Numbered from the stretch's first letter, positions 15,354 through 24,742 are shown. The stretch is DNA of 27,883 nucleotides from Methylococcaceae bacterium (GCA_030699345.1 JAUYMX010000541.1:1-27883), one strand, 5' to 3'. The notes: generated from the letters alone by a model not told the origin. Numbers and translations: made by a program.

Positions 15354-16760
15354 ATGCTATTCAACTCACCAGAATTTATCTACTTTTTCCTGCCGTTCTC
15401 AATTGCCGCATGGTGGGTTTTGCAAAGAATGAAACGTGAGCACGACGCCCAGTGGCTGGTGGTCATTTGTTCGATTTACTTTTATGGCTGGTGGGACACT
15501 CGATACGTGCCACTCTTAATCGGAAACGCCATCGGCAATTTTTATTTGGGACAGAAGATATCGGAAACAAAATCTAAGGCGCTGCTTATCGCAGGCCTTA
15601 TATACAACATTGGCATGCTTGGTTATTTCAAATACGCCAATTTCTTCATTGAAAACTGGAATGTTGTTGCTGGTTCGCAGCATTCACTGTTGCAATTGGT
15701 TTTGCCGCTGGGTATCTCGTTTTTCACCTTTCAGGTTATTGCGTACCTGGTCGACTGTTACAAAGGCTATGTCAGCGATTTCAATTTAGGCCGGTTCGCG
15801 TTTTCCATTTCATTTTACCCTCACCTCATTGCCGGCCCGATCCTGCATTATTCGGATGTGATGCCCCAGCTGCGCGGCCGCATTGATTTTGATGCTAGGC
15901 AATTTTCGCAAGGACTGTTCTTGTTCGCAGCCGGACTTTTTAAGAAAAGTGCGATTGCCGACCGAATCGCCGAGCATGTAGACCCGTTGTTTGCCGCAGA
16001 TACCTCGCTTCAATTTTTTGAATCTTGGGTAGCCGCTGTAGGCTACGGTCTACAAATTTATTTCGATTTCTCGGGTTATTCGGATATGGCGATTGGTATT
16101 GGCCTGATGTTCGGCATTATCCTGCCACAGAACTTCGATTCCCCTTACCAGGCTGTCAATATCGCCGATTTCTGGAAACGCTGGCACATGACGCTTTCAA
16201 GATTTCTGAGAGACTATGTGTATATCCCATTAGGGGGAAACCGCAATGGATTTGCCAAAGGATTACTGGCGGCAGCGGTCACCATGAGCGTAGGCGGTTT
16301 TTGGCACGGTGCAGCATGGACATTTGTGCTTTGGGGCGTGTTACATGGAATATTTATTGGTATTCACCGGATCTGGACGAAAGCCGACATTCGAATGTCC
16401 GAGCCCGTAGCCATCGCAATTACATTCCTATCCGTAACTGCTGCATGGGTCGTATTCCGCGCCGAATCTGTCGGTCAAGCACTTGCTATCTGGAAAGGGA
16501 TGATTGGAGTCAATGGATTTGCGATACCTAACCTTGCTGCCGGAATCTGTCAGTCTTGCACCCAAACGACATTAATCACCGGCATGGAATTCGTGCAGGG
16601 CGGTATTTTGCTATTGATCTGCATGACATACGTCAATGCGCAGAAAGAAGCGCAACGGCTTGAGCCAAACTTTAAAAACTTAACGTACTTCACTTCACTA
16701 TTTTTCACCAGTATCTGGATGTCAGGATCTCATGAAAGCTTTATCTATTGGCAGTTTTGA
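15354..16760 (+). CDS. AlgI-type MBOAT O-acyltransferase
   Basis: A 468-aa polytopic membrane protein of the membrane-bound O-acyltransferase family, AlgI/DltB branch. These pass an acetyl (or acyl) group across the inner membrane for modification of a surface polymer. Diagnostic stretches are LFNSPEFIYFFLPF at the N-terminus, YFDFSGYSDMAIGIGLMFG, the WKRWHMTLSRFLRDYVYIPLGG block near 275-295 and GGFWHGAAWTFVLWG. His318 in the last corresponds to the catalytic His of AlgI. The length is normal. The 3' end overlaps the next gene by 29 bases, and the two clearly form a unit. No alginate synthesis genes are near, so the acceptor polymer is unknown and algI is deliberately not assigned. Confidence 0.88.
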   Translation: MLFNSPEFIYFFLPFSIAAWWVLQRMKREHDAQWLVVICSIYFYGWWDTRYVPLLIGNAIGNFYLGQKISETKSKALLIAGLIYNIGMLGYFKYANFFIENWNVVAGSQHSLLQLVLPLGISFFTFQVIAYLVDCYKGYVSDFNLGRFAFSISFYPHLIAGPILHYSDVMPQLRGRIDFDARQFSQGLFLFAAGLFKKSAIADRIAEHVDPLFAADTSLQFFESWVAAVGYGLQIYFDFSGYSDMAIGIGLMFGIILPQNFDSPYQAVNIADFWKRWHMTLSRFLRDYVYIPLGGNRNGFAKGLLAAAVTMSVGGFWHGAAWTFVLWGVLHGIFIGIHRIWTKADIRMSEPVAIAITFLSVTAAWVVFRAESVGQALAIWKGMIGVNGFAIPNLAAGICQSCTQTTLITGMEFVQGGILLLICMTYVNAQKEAQRLEPNFKNLTYFTSLFFTSIWMSGSHESFIYWQF

Positions 16761-17802
16761 TTCGTTTTGGAAAGCCGCATTAGTGGCCGGGGGGATTGCC
16801 GCGTGGTCATTGCCGGTCTGGAATGTAGTCGTTAATCCTTACCAGATTTTCAAAACACGTTTCGCAATCGGAGGTCGTTATACGTCTTCCACTACCAATG
16901 AACGTTACCTGAAGGTTGAGTATTTGCTGAATGAGGCAAAAAAAGCCTCACCAAATTCTTCGAATGCGATAGTTGGACAAATTAACGATGATTTACCCAG
17001 GGATTCAGTAAAAACGAAGAGTACCGCACCGGACTCCTATATCGTTGGCTCATCGATCATGGGTCTTGTTGAACCAAGGCTCGTGAATCAGTATTTTCAT
17101 GATCGACATTTTTACAATCTGGCTTTTTTAGCGGCCAAGCCCGATGAAATTCTGGCAACGTTGCGTGGATTAAAACGTGATGGGGTCACAATTAAAACCG
17201 TCGTGTACGGTTTGGAACCCATCGCTTTTACCGATATTAAATCCTATGGGCCCGCATATCAATTACATCCGGAAGCCAGCGACCAAAGCCGACAGCGGGT
17301 TGTTTTCGAATACTTGTTTGCGTCAAGCCTTTCGGATGGGTTTAGCCGGTTGGTAACATCAATTAAAGGTAATCCGTCTGTAAGGTACGACATCGAGGAA
17401 ACAGGACGATACTATCTTGAGCGCTATGATCAGGAGATAGAGAAAGATCACGGCGCCTTCATTCGCAAACAGTTTCCGCTCAACGCCAAACCAGTTAAAG
17501 CGCCGCCATGGATTGACAGTCGGTTCGAGGACTTACAAAAACTGGCACTCTGGTTGAAGGACGAAAGTATCGATGCAAAATTCTATTTAAACCCCCTGCA
17601 TCCTTATGTTGCAAATGCATATGGTAGTGAAAGGCTGGCGGAATTTAAGCAGAAAATTACTCAATTGCAAGGGATTGGCGGCATCAATGACTGCACCCGG
17701 TTATTAATCGATGATGACGTAAATCGGCGGTTTTATGATTACAAACATTTTAGGCCCATGGAAACTGGCAAGGTTATTGATTGCGGACTGTCCATGCGAT
17801 AA
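16732..17802 (+). CDS. Membrane-anchored partner of the MBOAT (SGNH/AlgX-like, tentative)
   Basis: A 356-aa protein with one N-terminal membrane anchor (about 13-33) and a large predicted periplasmic domain. A VGSS motif (Ser107/Ser108) lies at the start of the domain, and NPLHPYV and YDYKHFRP lie in the C-terminal part. Their order resembles the Ser block and the D..H block of SGNH-type acetyltransferases or DltD/AlgX-like partners of AlgI proteins. I cannot confirm the full catalytic triad. Overlap with the MBOAT gene supports a joint role: the MBOAT supplies acyl groups and this protein places them on the polymer. Confidence 0.6.
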   Translation: MKALSIGSFDSFWKAALVAGGIAAWSLPVWNVVVNPYQIFKTRFAIGGRYTSSTTNERYLKVEYLLNEAKKASPNSSNAIVGQINDDLPRDSVKTKSTAPDSYIVGSSIMGLVEPRLVNQYFHDRHFYNLAFLAAKPDEILATLRGLKRDGVTIKTVVYGLEPIAFTDIKSYGPAYQLHPEASDQSRQRVVFEYLFASSLSDGFSRLVTSIKGNPSVRYDIEETGRYYLERYDQEIEKDHGAFIRKQFPLNAKPVKAPPWIDSRFEDLQKLALWLKDESIDAKFYLNPLHPYVANAYGSERLAEFKQKITQLQGIGGINDCTRLLIDDDVNRRFYDYKHFRPMETGKVIDCGLSMR

Positions 17803-17808
17803 CAATTC

Positions 17809-17824
17809 AAAAGAGGCCTTTTTT
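17809..17824 (+). terminator. Possible weak terminator after the acetylation genes
   Basis: AAAAG and CTTTT flank a four-base loop, with six T in the run, seven bases after the stop codon. The stem is short and AT-rich, so this is weak. It would separate the acetylation pair from the transfer operon that starts at 17901. Confidence 0.3.
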
Positions 17825-17900
17825 GCGCGTCTTTCACCCCGATGCAAAAAAAATCATGCTTCTAAAATAGCAACTTCATTGTTTTTAAAATGTTTAAAAA

Positions 17901-19244
17901 ATGAAGATTTTTCTTGGTCAAGACGACTATCTGTTATCAAAAAACCAAATATCACCGGTTCATTGCGACTTTGATGAACTGGTTAACGCCCACATGCTCA
18001 TCATGGGCAAAACCGGCATGGGGAAAACCACATTTCTGAGGCGAGCAATACTGCAAATGCATAGCTTCTCGCCAGCACCACGTATTCATATCATGGATGT
18101 GCATGGCGATATTGATCTTAAAGGCGCCTCATCGGTTAGATTCTCAGAATCTACTGAATACGGTTTAAATCCATTTGTTGTTAGCGCCGATCCACATTTC
18201 GGCGGAGTCAGAAAGCGCGTACAGGATTTTATCGCCACGATTAACGGCTGTCGGCCAATAGGTTCAAGGCAAGAGGCGGTTATGAGGCATTTGATTACCG
18301 ATCTATACGCAGCGAACGGATTCTTTGCCGACAACTACAAAACATGGGTATTGAACGATGGGGTTACGAGAAGATACCAAAAGCGCTACCCAACGATGGA
18401 TGATGCCTGCAGATACTCGTTCGGAAAACTGAAACAACTCATCATTGGAAGCGACACAAAATCAGGGCGGGCATTGGAGGAACTGAACAAGGTTACCACC
18501 AAGCTTTACAAAATATCGAAACAACTTTCCCATCCAGGGGCGAAGCCAGACGAAGATTTAACCGAAAAGGCACTCGACCTGCGAGCCAAAGCGTTATGTT
18601 CCTACAAGGAATACATCGAGAATCTTGAAACAGGTAAAGAACTCGATGACTTTATCAAATACGAATCAAAAGAAGTTTTGAAGTCGATTGTGGATCGCTT
18701 TGACAATCTTAAGCAAAGCGGCATTTTTAAAAACCAACTACCGCCTTTTGATCATGCTAATCCGGTTTGGCATTACGACATTACCGCATTGCGTGAAGAC
18801 GAAAAGCGCATGTTCGTCGAATTCAGACTGCAGGAACTGTTTTCTGCGGCAATGGAAAAAGGCCCTGTCCGAAGGGAGCAGGAGGGATTGCTACGCGACA
18901 TTATGATCATTGACGAGGCGCACTTATTTTTCAGAGACGATCAGAACAACATCCTCAATACCATCGCTAAAGAGGGCAGGAAGTTTGGCCTTGGTCTGGT
19001 GTGTGCCAGCCAATCTCCGACACACTTTTCCGAGGACTTCTTTTCCAACGTCGCCACAAAGGTCGTGCTAGGGGTCGATCAAATGTACTGGGACAACCTG
19101 GTTCGAAAAATGAAAATCGAATCGAAAGTCTTGCAATACATAAAACCCTTTCATGTCATTGGCGTACAGATGAGTAATAAAGGCGAAACGCGTTCACGAT
19201 TCACTATGGTCAGGGTGCCAAATAACCGTGCTACAACAAAATAA
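17901..19244 (+). CDS. HerA/VirB4-like ATPase (DUF87 type)
   Basis: A 447-aa ATPase of the HerA/FtsK-like superfamily. Walker A is GKTGMGKT (36-43) after an N-terminal beta segment. Walker B is IMIIDEAHLFF with Asp338-Glu339. A sensor-like ASQSPTHFSEDFFSNVATKVVLG stretch and an ISK-type arginine-rich region follow, as in HerA and VirB4 proteins. A helical insert (about 150-270) separates the two motifs. It has no membrane segment. It heads a cluster with a bPH2 membrane protein and the relaxase-like and coupling proteins, with gaps of 31 and 3 bases, so a role in element transfer is likely. HerA-like ATPases also occur in defence systems, but no nuclease partner is seen here. It is too short for a complete VirB4/TraC. 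Confidence 0.75.
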   Translation: MKIFLGQDDYLLSKNQISPVHCDFDELVNAHMLIMGKTGMGKTTFLRRAILQMHSFSPAPRIHIMDVHGDIDLKGASSVRFSESTEYGLNPFVVSADPHFGGVRKRVQDFIATINGCRPIGSRQEAVMRHLITDLYAANGFFADNYKTWVLNDGVTRRYQKRYPTMDDACRYSFGKLKQLIIGSDTKSGRALEELNKVTTKLYKISKQLSHPGAKPDEDLTEKALDLRAKALCSYKEYIENLETGKELDDFIKYESKEVLKSIVDRFDNLKQSGIFKNQLPPFDHANPVWHYDITALREDEKRMFVEFRLQELFSAAMEKGPVRREQEGLLRDIMIIDEAHLFFRDDQNNILNTIAKEGRKFGLGLVCASQSPTHFSEDFFSNVATKVVLGVDQMYWDNLVRKMKIESKVLQYIKPFHVIGVQMSNKGETRSRFTMVRVPNNRATTK

Positions 19245-19275
19245 AGCTCCATCAATCAAAAGGCGGTTTTAATTT

Positions 19276-19974
19276 ATGACAACAGAAGCTTCCATTAACT
19301 TACGAATGAATTCCTTCGCCAGCTTCGACGATGCAATGGATATGTGCGATTTGCTCAATAGGGAAACCGGAGATAAATACACGGTGATGCCAGATAATCA
19401 TCTGGGATTCACTGCAAGACGGTGCCAGGAAAGCCGGCTTAACCAAGAACACAAAAATGTGGAATCCTTTAAAGAAGGCAGGGAATACCGTCAATCATTC
19501 AGAGGGTTTATTCAGCATTACTCAGAATTTGTGATGGGAAGCTTGCTGACAATCAGTCCATACAAGTTTATGGGATGGGCTTTTGCCTTGCTGAGCATCC
19601 ATGAAATTCCAGATTGGTTCAGTGTGCCCGGTTGGGGTGAAGTACTGAGATTAGGGGGATTTATACTTCTACTTTGGAGTTTGCGCTTCATCTACAGCTA
19701 TTTCGCGAAAAAACTTTGCTTTGATAGCGACGGTGTCATTTTGAAAAAAGGGATTATTGCTCTTGATCAGGTGCAAATACGTTTTGGGGATATCAAAACA
19801 GTCGGAGTAAAGCAAAGCATTTTAGATAGATTGCTAGGTATTGGCACGATACATCTTGATTCAGCTGGCACCAACGGCGAGGTTGATATTGTCTTCGATA
19901 ACATCATAAATCCAGTTCAAATGCGTCATCACATTCAGTCACTGATTGATCAGTACATGAAGCAGCGTGGGTAA
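19276..19974 (+). CDS. Membrane protein with a bacterial PH (bPH2) domain
   Basis: A 232-aa protein with two parts. The N-terminal ~80 residues are soluble and of unknown type. Two hydrophobic segments follow (about 93-112 and 127-145). The C-terminal domain carries the pattern of YdbS/bPH2 domains: a GVILKKGIIALDQVQIRFGD stretch, then VKQSILDRLLGIGTIHLDSAG and a final MRHHIQSLI. Such domains usually sit under the membrane and bind proteins or lipids. It lies between the HerA-like ATPase and the relaxase-like gene (3-base gap), so it may anchor the ATPase or transfer complex to the membrane. That role is inferred from position only. Confidence 0.65.
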   Translation: MTTEASINLRMNSFASFDDAMDMCDLLNRETGDKYTVMPDNHLGFTARRCQESRLNQEHKNVESFKEGREYRQSFRGFIQHYSEFVMGSLLTISPYKFMGWAFALLSIHEIPDWFSVPGWGEVLRLGGFILLLWSLRFIYSYFAKKLCFDSDGVILKKGIIALDQVQIRFGDIKTVGVKQSILDRLLGIGTIHLDSAGTNGEVDIVFDNIINPVQMRHHIQSLIDQYMKQRG

Positions 19975-19977
19975 TCC

Positions 19978-22353
19978 ATGATCAAAAAAATTGCTGCAAA
20001 ATTCTTTGGGAAAAACGAACAGCCGCCGCAAAACAAGCTAAAGCTAGAGAAAGATGATGTTGACGCAAAAAATGAACATATTTTTGATGAGCGTTCACAC
20101 AGATTGCCAGGTTTTCCCGAGGGTATACCGGTCGTTTCCGTCGAATTATTGATCAATAAAAATGAAGAGCCGATCCAGCAAATCATATTGGCCAGAGGAT
20201 TGTCCGGGGCGCATAACAAAGCGGAAGTAGAAACTAAAATTATGTCACCCATTCGGCACCTTGCCGCAATGACGCATTTGCTGCCGGCATCCGATAAGGA
20301 TCATTTTAAATTGCCGGGAGGCATGTTTGCATTTGGCCTGGAGACGGCATTGTTCTCAATTCGCTACGCAGAGCGGCGCATATTGACCAGAGCAACACCG
20401 GAAATACGTAAAGAGGAAGAATCACTTTGGGCGCACGCGGCGTTTTTGGCTGGTTTGTACTGTGATGCCATTGCAGCTATTTCAAGAATATCGGTCTACG
20501 CGGACGGGATCGGCATCGAGTGGAATCCAAGCATGGAAACACTCTATGAATGGCTACAGACGAAAAATATAAAACGTTACCACATTCGCTGGAGAACAGC
20601 AGAAGAACGCGGGGTGATGTATGTCTTGGCCAGTAATGCGATCAAAGAACAAGCAGATATTCTGGATAAAGGTGAGAGGGCAATTTTTAATACCCTCGCT
20701 TCCGCATTGATTGACAAAAAAGACCATAGAAATGTGCTGTCCAACATCGTCGATAAGGTTTCATACAAAATTCAGCAGCGCGAAGTATGGAGTGATAAGG
20801 ACAGGTATGGAAAACCTTTAACAGGCATGCATCTTGAGCCTTGGCTAATTGATGCTATGCGGCATTTAGTGGAAAAGAAGCGCTGGGTTCCAAACGAAGA
20901 GAATGGCCGTATATGGCATGGACAGGATGGCGTTTTTCTGGTGTGGCCGTTGGCTGCCAGCGATATGCAACACCAACTCAAGGCGGCGGAGTGCCCATTT
21001 CTACCCAATACACATGAGATTTTAGCCGAAATTATGCTTGACGCCGGCATTATTGAAAAGAGCCGACTCGGTGGATACTTGTTCGATATCGGCATACCAG
21101 TCGCTGAGAGCGCGGAAAAAAAGCACGTCGAAGCACTTAAATTTGCTCGTTATGAAACACTGTTCGCCAAAAACCAACATAAACCGATCGACGGTAATCT
21201 TAGATTAAGTCCAGAAGATGATGATGAGGATGAAGAGGCGAAAAATACCAAGTCGGAATCAGATGAAAATCTCCCTGCCCAAGAAATAGCATCCAAGTAC
21301 CGAGCCGCTGAGTCGTCGGAGAAAAACGTCGAAATCGATTCCGATGAAGATATTGAAGGTCAAGAAGAGCGTTCGAACTCGAAGGTGATCCCGGAATTCG
21401 TTACGCAAACACAGAAACCCGAAGTTGAACCTGATATCAATATTCTGCTCGGAAAACCCGAGGCACCTGTTGTCGAGCAGAAAGATGCGCTGAATGCACT
21501 ACTCGAAGAAGACCCCGAAATTGAAGCGCTTTTCAGAGGCGAACCTGTTTCATCAGTCAACCTGTATGACGATGATTATGCAGCCGATTACATACCCTCA
21601 GAAAGCGCGGGATACCAGGATTTCAATCCGGCGAGCGACAATGTCAAAGCCCACATGTTGGTCGATAGTACCGTAGAAGCAAAACATAAATCTCCACCGG
21701 AACCAGCGCCCACTATCACCCTGAAAGATACCGAGACATCGCCTAAGAAATCAGCAGTAACACCCAATGCTCAGAAAGATACAACGACGGGGAAGGCAAA
21801 TGGGAAACCAGACAAAATAGCCAAGAAGCCAAAGCAAGAGACGCCTGAACCTACCCTGAAAATAAAATTAGGCGATGGCCTGAGTAATCAATCGTCAGTA
21901 GCCCAAACAAATTCTCAAGAATCAGCAAAGAAACAGACAAGCGATTCAAATCCCAGTGAAGACTTCCTGGGCGTATTGATCGGATCATCAAAATCAACGC
22001 AATCCGAGTCGCTTAAACACCAAGAAGCAAGCATCGGGAAAACAACAGAAATTGAAGGCTTGTTCGGTAAAGTGAAAACAGATAATAACGATCAGTCCGG
22101 CAGATCGCTGATGATTCTGAACAGATTAAAAAGATTACCGGCTGAATTCCTTGAATCAAGGCCTGGCGGCATAACGAAAGTGACTGGAATAGGGTTAAAA
22201 GATACCAAGCTGGAACTGAATGATTGCGTGTCCGTGTTGAAAGCAGCGGGTTTGCTGGTATTGATTGATGGTTATGAAACCGGGTTGGACAGCACTGAAA
22301 AACCGAAATCTCGTTACTTTCTGGTAAAGGCGGATTTGTTGAATGGCAAATAA
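19978..22353 (+). CDS. traI: TraI_2-family (MOBH) relaxase-like protein with degenerate active-site motifs
   Basis: A 791-aa protein whose N-terminal ~350 residues follow the TraI of SXT/R27-type elements: HLLPAS at 100-105, GGMFAFGLETA at 114-124, IEWNPSMETLYEWL near 180, YHIRWR near 201 and a winged VWPLAASDM region near 325. C-terminal residues about 690-791 form a TraI_2_C-like winged domain. Between them lies a long, acidic, low-complexity linker (about 405-680). In the canonical family the first motif has three consecutive His then GG.F.HGLE, and a later LLHDVGK holds the HD pair. Here these read KDHFKLPGGMFAFGLE and LYCDAIAAIS, so only His109 and the Asp remain. The protein may be inactive as a relaxase, or use a changed metal site. 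The overlap with traD (11 bases) and the gene order support its identity. Confidence 0.8.
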   Translation: MIKKIAAKFFGKNEQPPQNKLKLEKDDVDAKNEHIFDERSHRLPGFPEGIPVVSVELLINKNEEPIQQIILARGLSGAHNKAEVETKIMSPIRHLAAMTHLLPASDKDHFKLPGGMFAFGLETALFSIRYAERRILTRATPEIRKEEESLWAHAAFLAGLYCDAIAAISRISVYADGIGIEWNPSMETLYEWLQTKNIKRYHIRWRTAEERGVMYVLASNAIKEQADILDKGERAIFNTLASALIDKKDHRNVLSNIVDKVSYKIQQREVWSDKDRYGKPLTGMHLEPWLIDAMRHLVEKKRWVPNEENGRIWHGQDGVFLVWPLAASDMQHQLKAAECPFLPNTHEILAEIMLDAGIIEKSRLGGYLFDIGIPVAESAEKKHVEALKFARYETLFAKNQHKPIDGNLRLSPEDDDEDEEAKNTKSESDENLPAQEIASKYRAAESSEKNVEIDSDEDIEGQEERSNSKVIPEFVTQTQKPEVEPDINILLGKPEAPVVEQKDALNALLEEDPEIEALFRGEPVSSVNLYDDDYAADYIPSESAGYQDFNPASDNVKAHMLVDSTVEAKHKSPPEPAPTITLKDTETSPKKSAVTPNAQKDTTTGKANGKPDKIAKKPKQETPEPTLKIKLGDGLSNQSSVAQTNSQESAKKQTSDSNPSEDFLGVLIGSSKSTQSESLKHQEASIGKTTEIEGLFGKVKTDNNDQSGRSLMILNRLKRLPAEFLESRPGGITKVTGIGLKDTKLELNDCVSVLKAAGLLVLIDGYETGLDSTEKPKSRYFLVKADLLNGK

Positions 22354-24163
22354 TAATTACGATCCTTATATTAGAAAGCCCTATGAGTTGTATATCGCCG
22401 GTGCCTGGTTCGTGGCTACGGCCACTACATTTGCCGGCTACATTGTGCTGCCCGGTGGAAACTCAATGTTAATTCCTTGGGTATGCTTTGGTTTTATGAC
22501 GCTTCAGTCGGCGGTAAAAGGTCTTGATTTGATAGGGCGTGGCAAACTCGGCGAAATGCTGACTTTTTTGGAGGTAGACAAACTCTTAAAACTGAGTAAA
22601 CCCGAAAGAATGTGGTTCGGATGGGGATTCGACTGGACGCCCATCCATACCCAGCGTGCGGTCGATTACATGTTGTCAGGTGTCAAAATGAGCCATGAGC
22701 AAGAGCATCCAGGCAGTCCATGGATTCACGGCCTGAACATGGGCAAGGAAAATGAGGTATTGATTCCACTTAAATCCCTGGAAGGGCACACCATCATGTT
22801 TGGCACAACGGGGGCAGGGAAAACACGGGCTTACGAGGTGATGGTTACCCAAGCCATTCATCGCGGCGATACAGTAATCATGATTGACCCGAAAGGTGAT
22901 AAGGAATTGCGGGATTGCATGGAACTCGAATGCAAGCGGGCCGGGCGGGATAGGTCATTCTTGTTTTTTCATCCGGCGTTTCCAAGATCATCAATCCGCT
23001 TGGATCCCATGCGGAACTTCACACGGACGACTGAAATCGCATCACGCATAGCGGCATTGCTCCCGTCTCAGACAGGCGGCTCAGATGCATTTACGGCCTT
23101 TGCGTTTCGGGCGCTCAATCTGGTGGCACAAGGGCTTCTTGAAAAGGGAAAGCGGCCGTCAATTAAACAGTTGCGCTACTTCATTGAAGGCGGCGCGGAG
23201 TCGCTATTGGTAGACGCCATTGAATGTCACGCCAATCGTGTCGATCCTGACTGGAAAATCAGCGCTGAACCGTTCTTTGTCAAGGCAAAAGCAGGGAAAG
23301 CCAAAAAAATGGAAACCATAACCAATCCGGATTGGCTGGCAATTATTGAATGGTATCGGACAACCTGGAGCAATGGGCCGAAGGGATCGGAAGGCATTGA
23401 TGGGTTGCTGTCTCTGGTAGAGCATAACCGCATGCACTTCTCAAAGATGATCGCATCCTTGATACCGGTATTGAACATGCTGACATCAGGTGAGTTAGGG
23501 GATCTATTGTCTCCAGACGAAGAGGATGAAAACGACAAAAGGCCTATTCTTGACACCTCAAATATCATTGCAGGCAAGCATGTGCTGTATGTCGGCCTGG
23601 ACTCCTTGTCGGATTCAATCGTCTCTTCGGCGATTGGATCCATTGTACTGGCGGACTTCGCATCAGTGGCCGGGATGATTTACAACAGCGGCAATAAACC
23701 GGGACGTATCTCAATGTTCGTCGACGAAGCGGCTGAGGTTGTCAATTTGCCGTTTATCCAGATTCTGAATAAAGGGCGCGGCGCCGGGTTTCAAGTGGTC
23801 ATGGCTACGCAAACCTTACCCGATATTGTGGCCAGGCTAGGTGACGAGGCGCGAGCCAGACAAGTCGTGGGCAACTGCAACAATTTGATCACCTTGCGAA
23901 TTAAAGACGGAGATACACAAAAGTTTGTGGTTGAGACCTTTGGGCAAACCTGGATCAAGACTGTTCAACAAAGCATCTCTAATGCCGTAAATTCATCTGA
24001 GAACATCATCAATTACTCGGGCAATAGCGGGCAATCCTTAACATTCGGAGAGCATGATCTGTTTCCTCAGCACTTGCTAGGACACTTACCCAATTTTCAT
24101 TACATCGCATCAATAGCCGGTGGCAGGGTCATTAAGGGACGACTGCCAATTATTACGCATTAG
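22343..24163 (+). CDS. traD: TraD-type conjugative coupling protein (T4CP)
   Basis: A 606-aa type IV coupling protein of the TraD/VirD4 family, which pumps the nicked DNA-relaxase complex into the secretion channel. Two N-terminal membrane segments (about 15-60) precede the ATPase. Walker A is GTTGAGKT (154-161), then VIMIDPKGDKELRD. Walker B is ISMFVDEAAEV with Asp461-Glu462. Then comes the conserved block LNKGRGAGFQVVMATQT, followed by GNCNNLITLRIKD. The length matches the SXT/R27-type TraD that goes with MOBH relaxases. Motifs are complete, in contrast to the degenerate TraI encoded just upstream. The start overlaps the traI stop by 11 bases. Confidence 0.9.
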   Translation: MANNNYDPYIRKPYELYIAGAWFVATATTFAGYIVLPGGNSMLIPWVCFGFMTLQSAVKGLDLIGRGKLGEMLTFLEVDKLLKLSKPERMWFGWGFDWTPIHTQRAVDYMLSGVKMSHEQEHPGSPWIHGLNMGKENEVLIPLKSLEGHTIMFGTTGAGKTRAYEVMVTQAIHRGDTVIMIDPKGDKELRDCMELECKRAGRDRSFLFFHPAFPRSSIRLDPMRNFTRTTEIASRIAALLPSQTGGSDAFTAFAFRALNLVAQGLLEKGKRPSIKQLRYFIEGGAESLLVDAIECHANRVDPDWKISAEPFFVKAKAGKAKKMETITNPDWLAIIEWYRTTWSNGPKGSEGIDGLLSLVEHNRMHFSKMIASLIPVLNMLTSGELGDLLSPDEEDENDKRPILDTSNIIAGKHVLYVGLDSLSDSIVSSAIGSIVLADFASVAGMIYNSGNKPGRISMFVDEAAEVVNLPFIQILNKGRGAGFQVVMATQTLPDIVARLGDEARARQVVGNCNNLITLRIKDGDTQKFVVETFGQTWIKTVQQSISNAVNSSENIINYSGNSGQSLTFGEHDLFPQHLLGHLPNFHYIASIAGGRVIKGRLPIITH

Positions 24164-24173
24164 GATTGAACCT

Positions 24174-24737
24174 ATGTCAGACCAACAACAAGCTGCTTTA
24201 CTTTTTGTGAAAAAACCTTTGGTTAAACCGCTGCAGTCAGCGTCAATTGAAATGAAAAAGGCCTGTAGGGCCACGAAACGCTACGCATGCTCACAGGAAT
24301 TATTTGCTCGATGGCCTAATCTTCGCGAATCATCGCAACGCTTAACCTCTTTACTGACACTGTACTGGCCAGATCACAGGAAATCAGGCGAAAGTTTACT
24401 GGTTAATTGTCTCGATGCGGGCCTTCGAGAAGCTGAAAAATCAATCCAAACCGACAGCAACGACCTGGTAGAGCAGAAAATATTTATTCGTCGAGTTTCG
24501 GAGGAATTGGTTCAGTGCCTTGGGTTGACGCTTATGATCAAGCGGAGTGGACTCTGGACGGTTTACGATCCCAGTATTCAGGGATACCTGGATGATATCA
24601 TGAAATCGTCGGTCAGCGAAGAACTGACATGGGTTAATAAACCGCATGATGCTTTCGCAAGTTCGCAGAGTAAGCTTCTATGCGCATCGAAAGTGTTTAC
24701 CATGACCGAACTTAAATTAGCTGGGCTGTTGGACTAA
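24174..24737 (+). CDS. Unknown protein in the traD-DUF4400 interval
   Basis: A 187-aa soluble, mostly helical protein. No signal, membrane segment or familiar motif is visible. The start is the ATG at 24174, preceded by AGGA. The frame is open further upstream inside traD, but those codons are unlikely to be used. It takes the position of the small unnamed gene between traD and traJ in SXT-like elements, so a transfer-related accessory role is plausible by position only. Confidence 0.6.
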   Translation: MSDQQQAALLFVKKPLVKPLQSASIEMKKACRATKRYACSQELFARWPNLRESSQRLTSLLTLYWPDHRKSGESLLVNCLDAGLREAEKSIQTDSNDLVEQKIFIRRVSEELVQCLGLTLMIKRSGLWTVYDPSIQGYLDDIMKSSVSEELTWVNKPHDAFASSQSKLLCASKVFTMTELKLAGLLD

Positions 24738-24742
24738 ATTGA

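Noticed and set aside
14931..15439. Two short plus-strand frames before the MBOAT gene
   Set aside because: They run across the degenerate repeats and into the MBOAT start and have no family signature.
17901..19974. HerA ATPase plus membrane protein read as an anti-phage defence system
   Set aside because: No nuclease, SIR2 or other effector is present, and tight packing with traI and traD favours a transfer role; kept only as an alternative.
23227..23643. 138-aa frame on the minus strand inside traD
   Set aside because: It is a shadow of a well-supported coupling-protein gene with all motifs intact.
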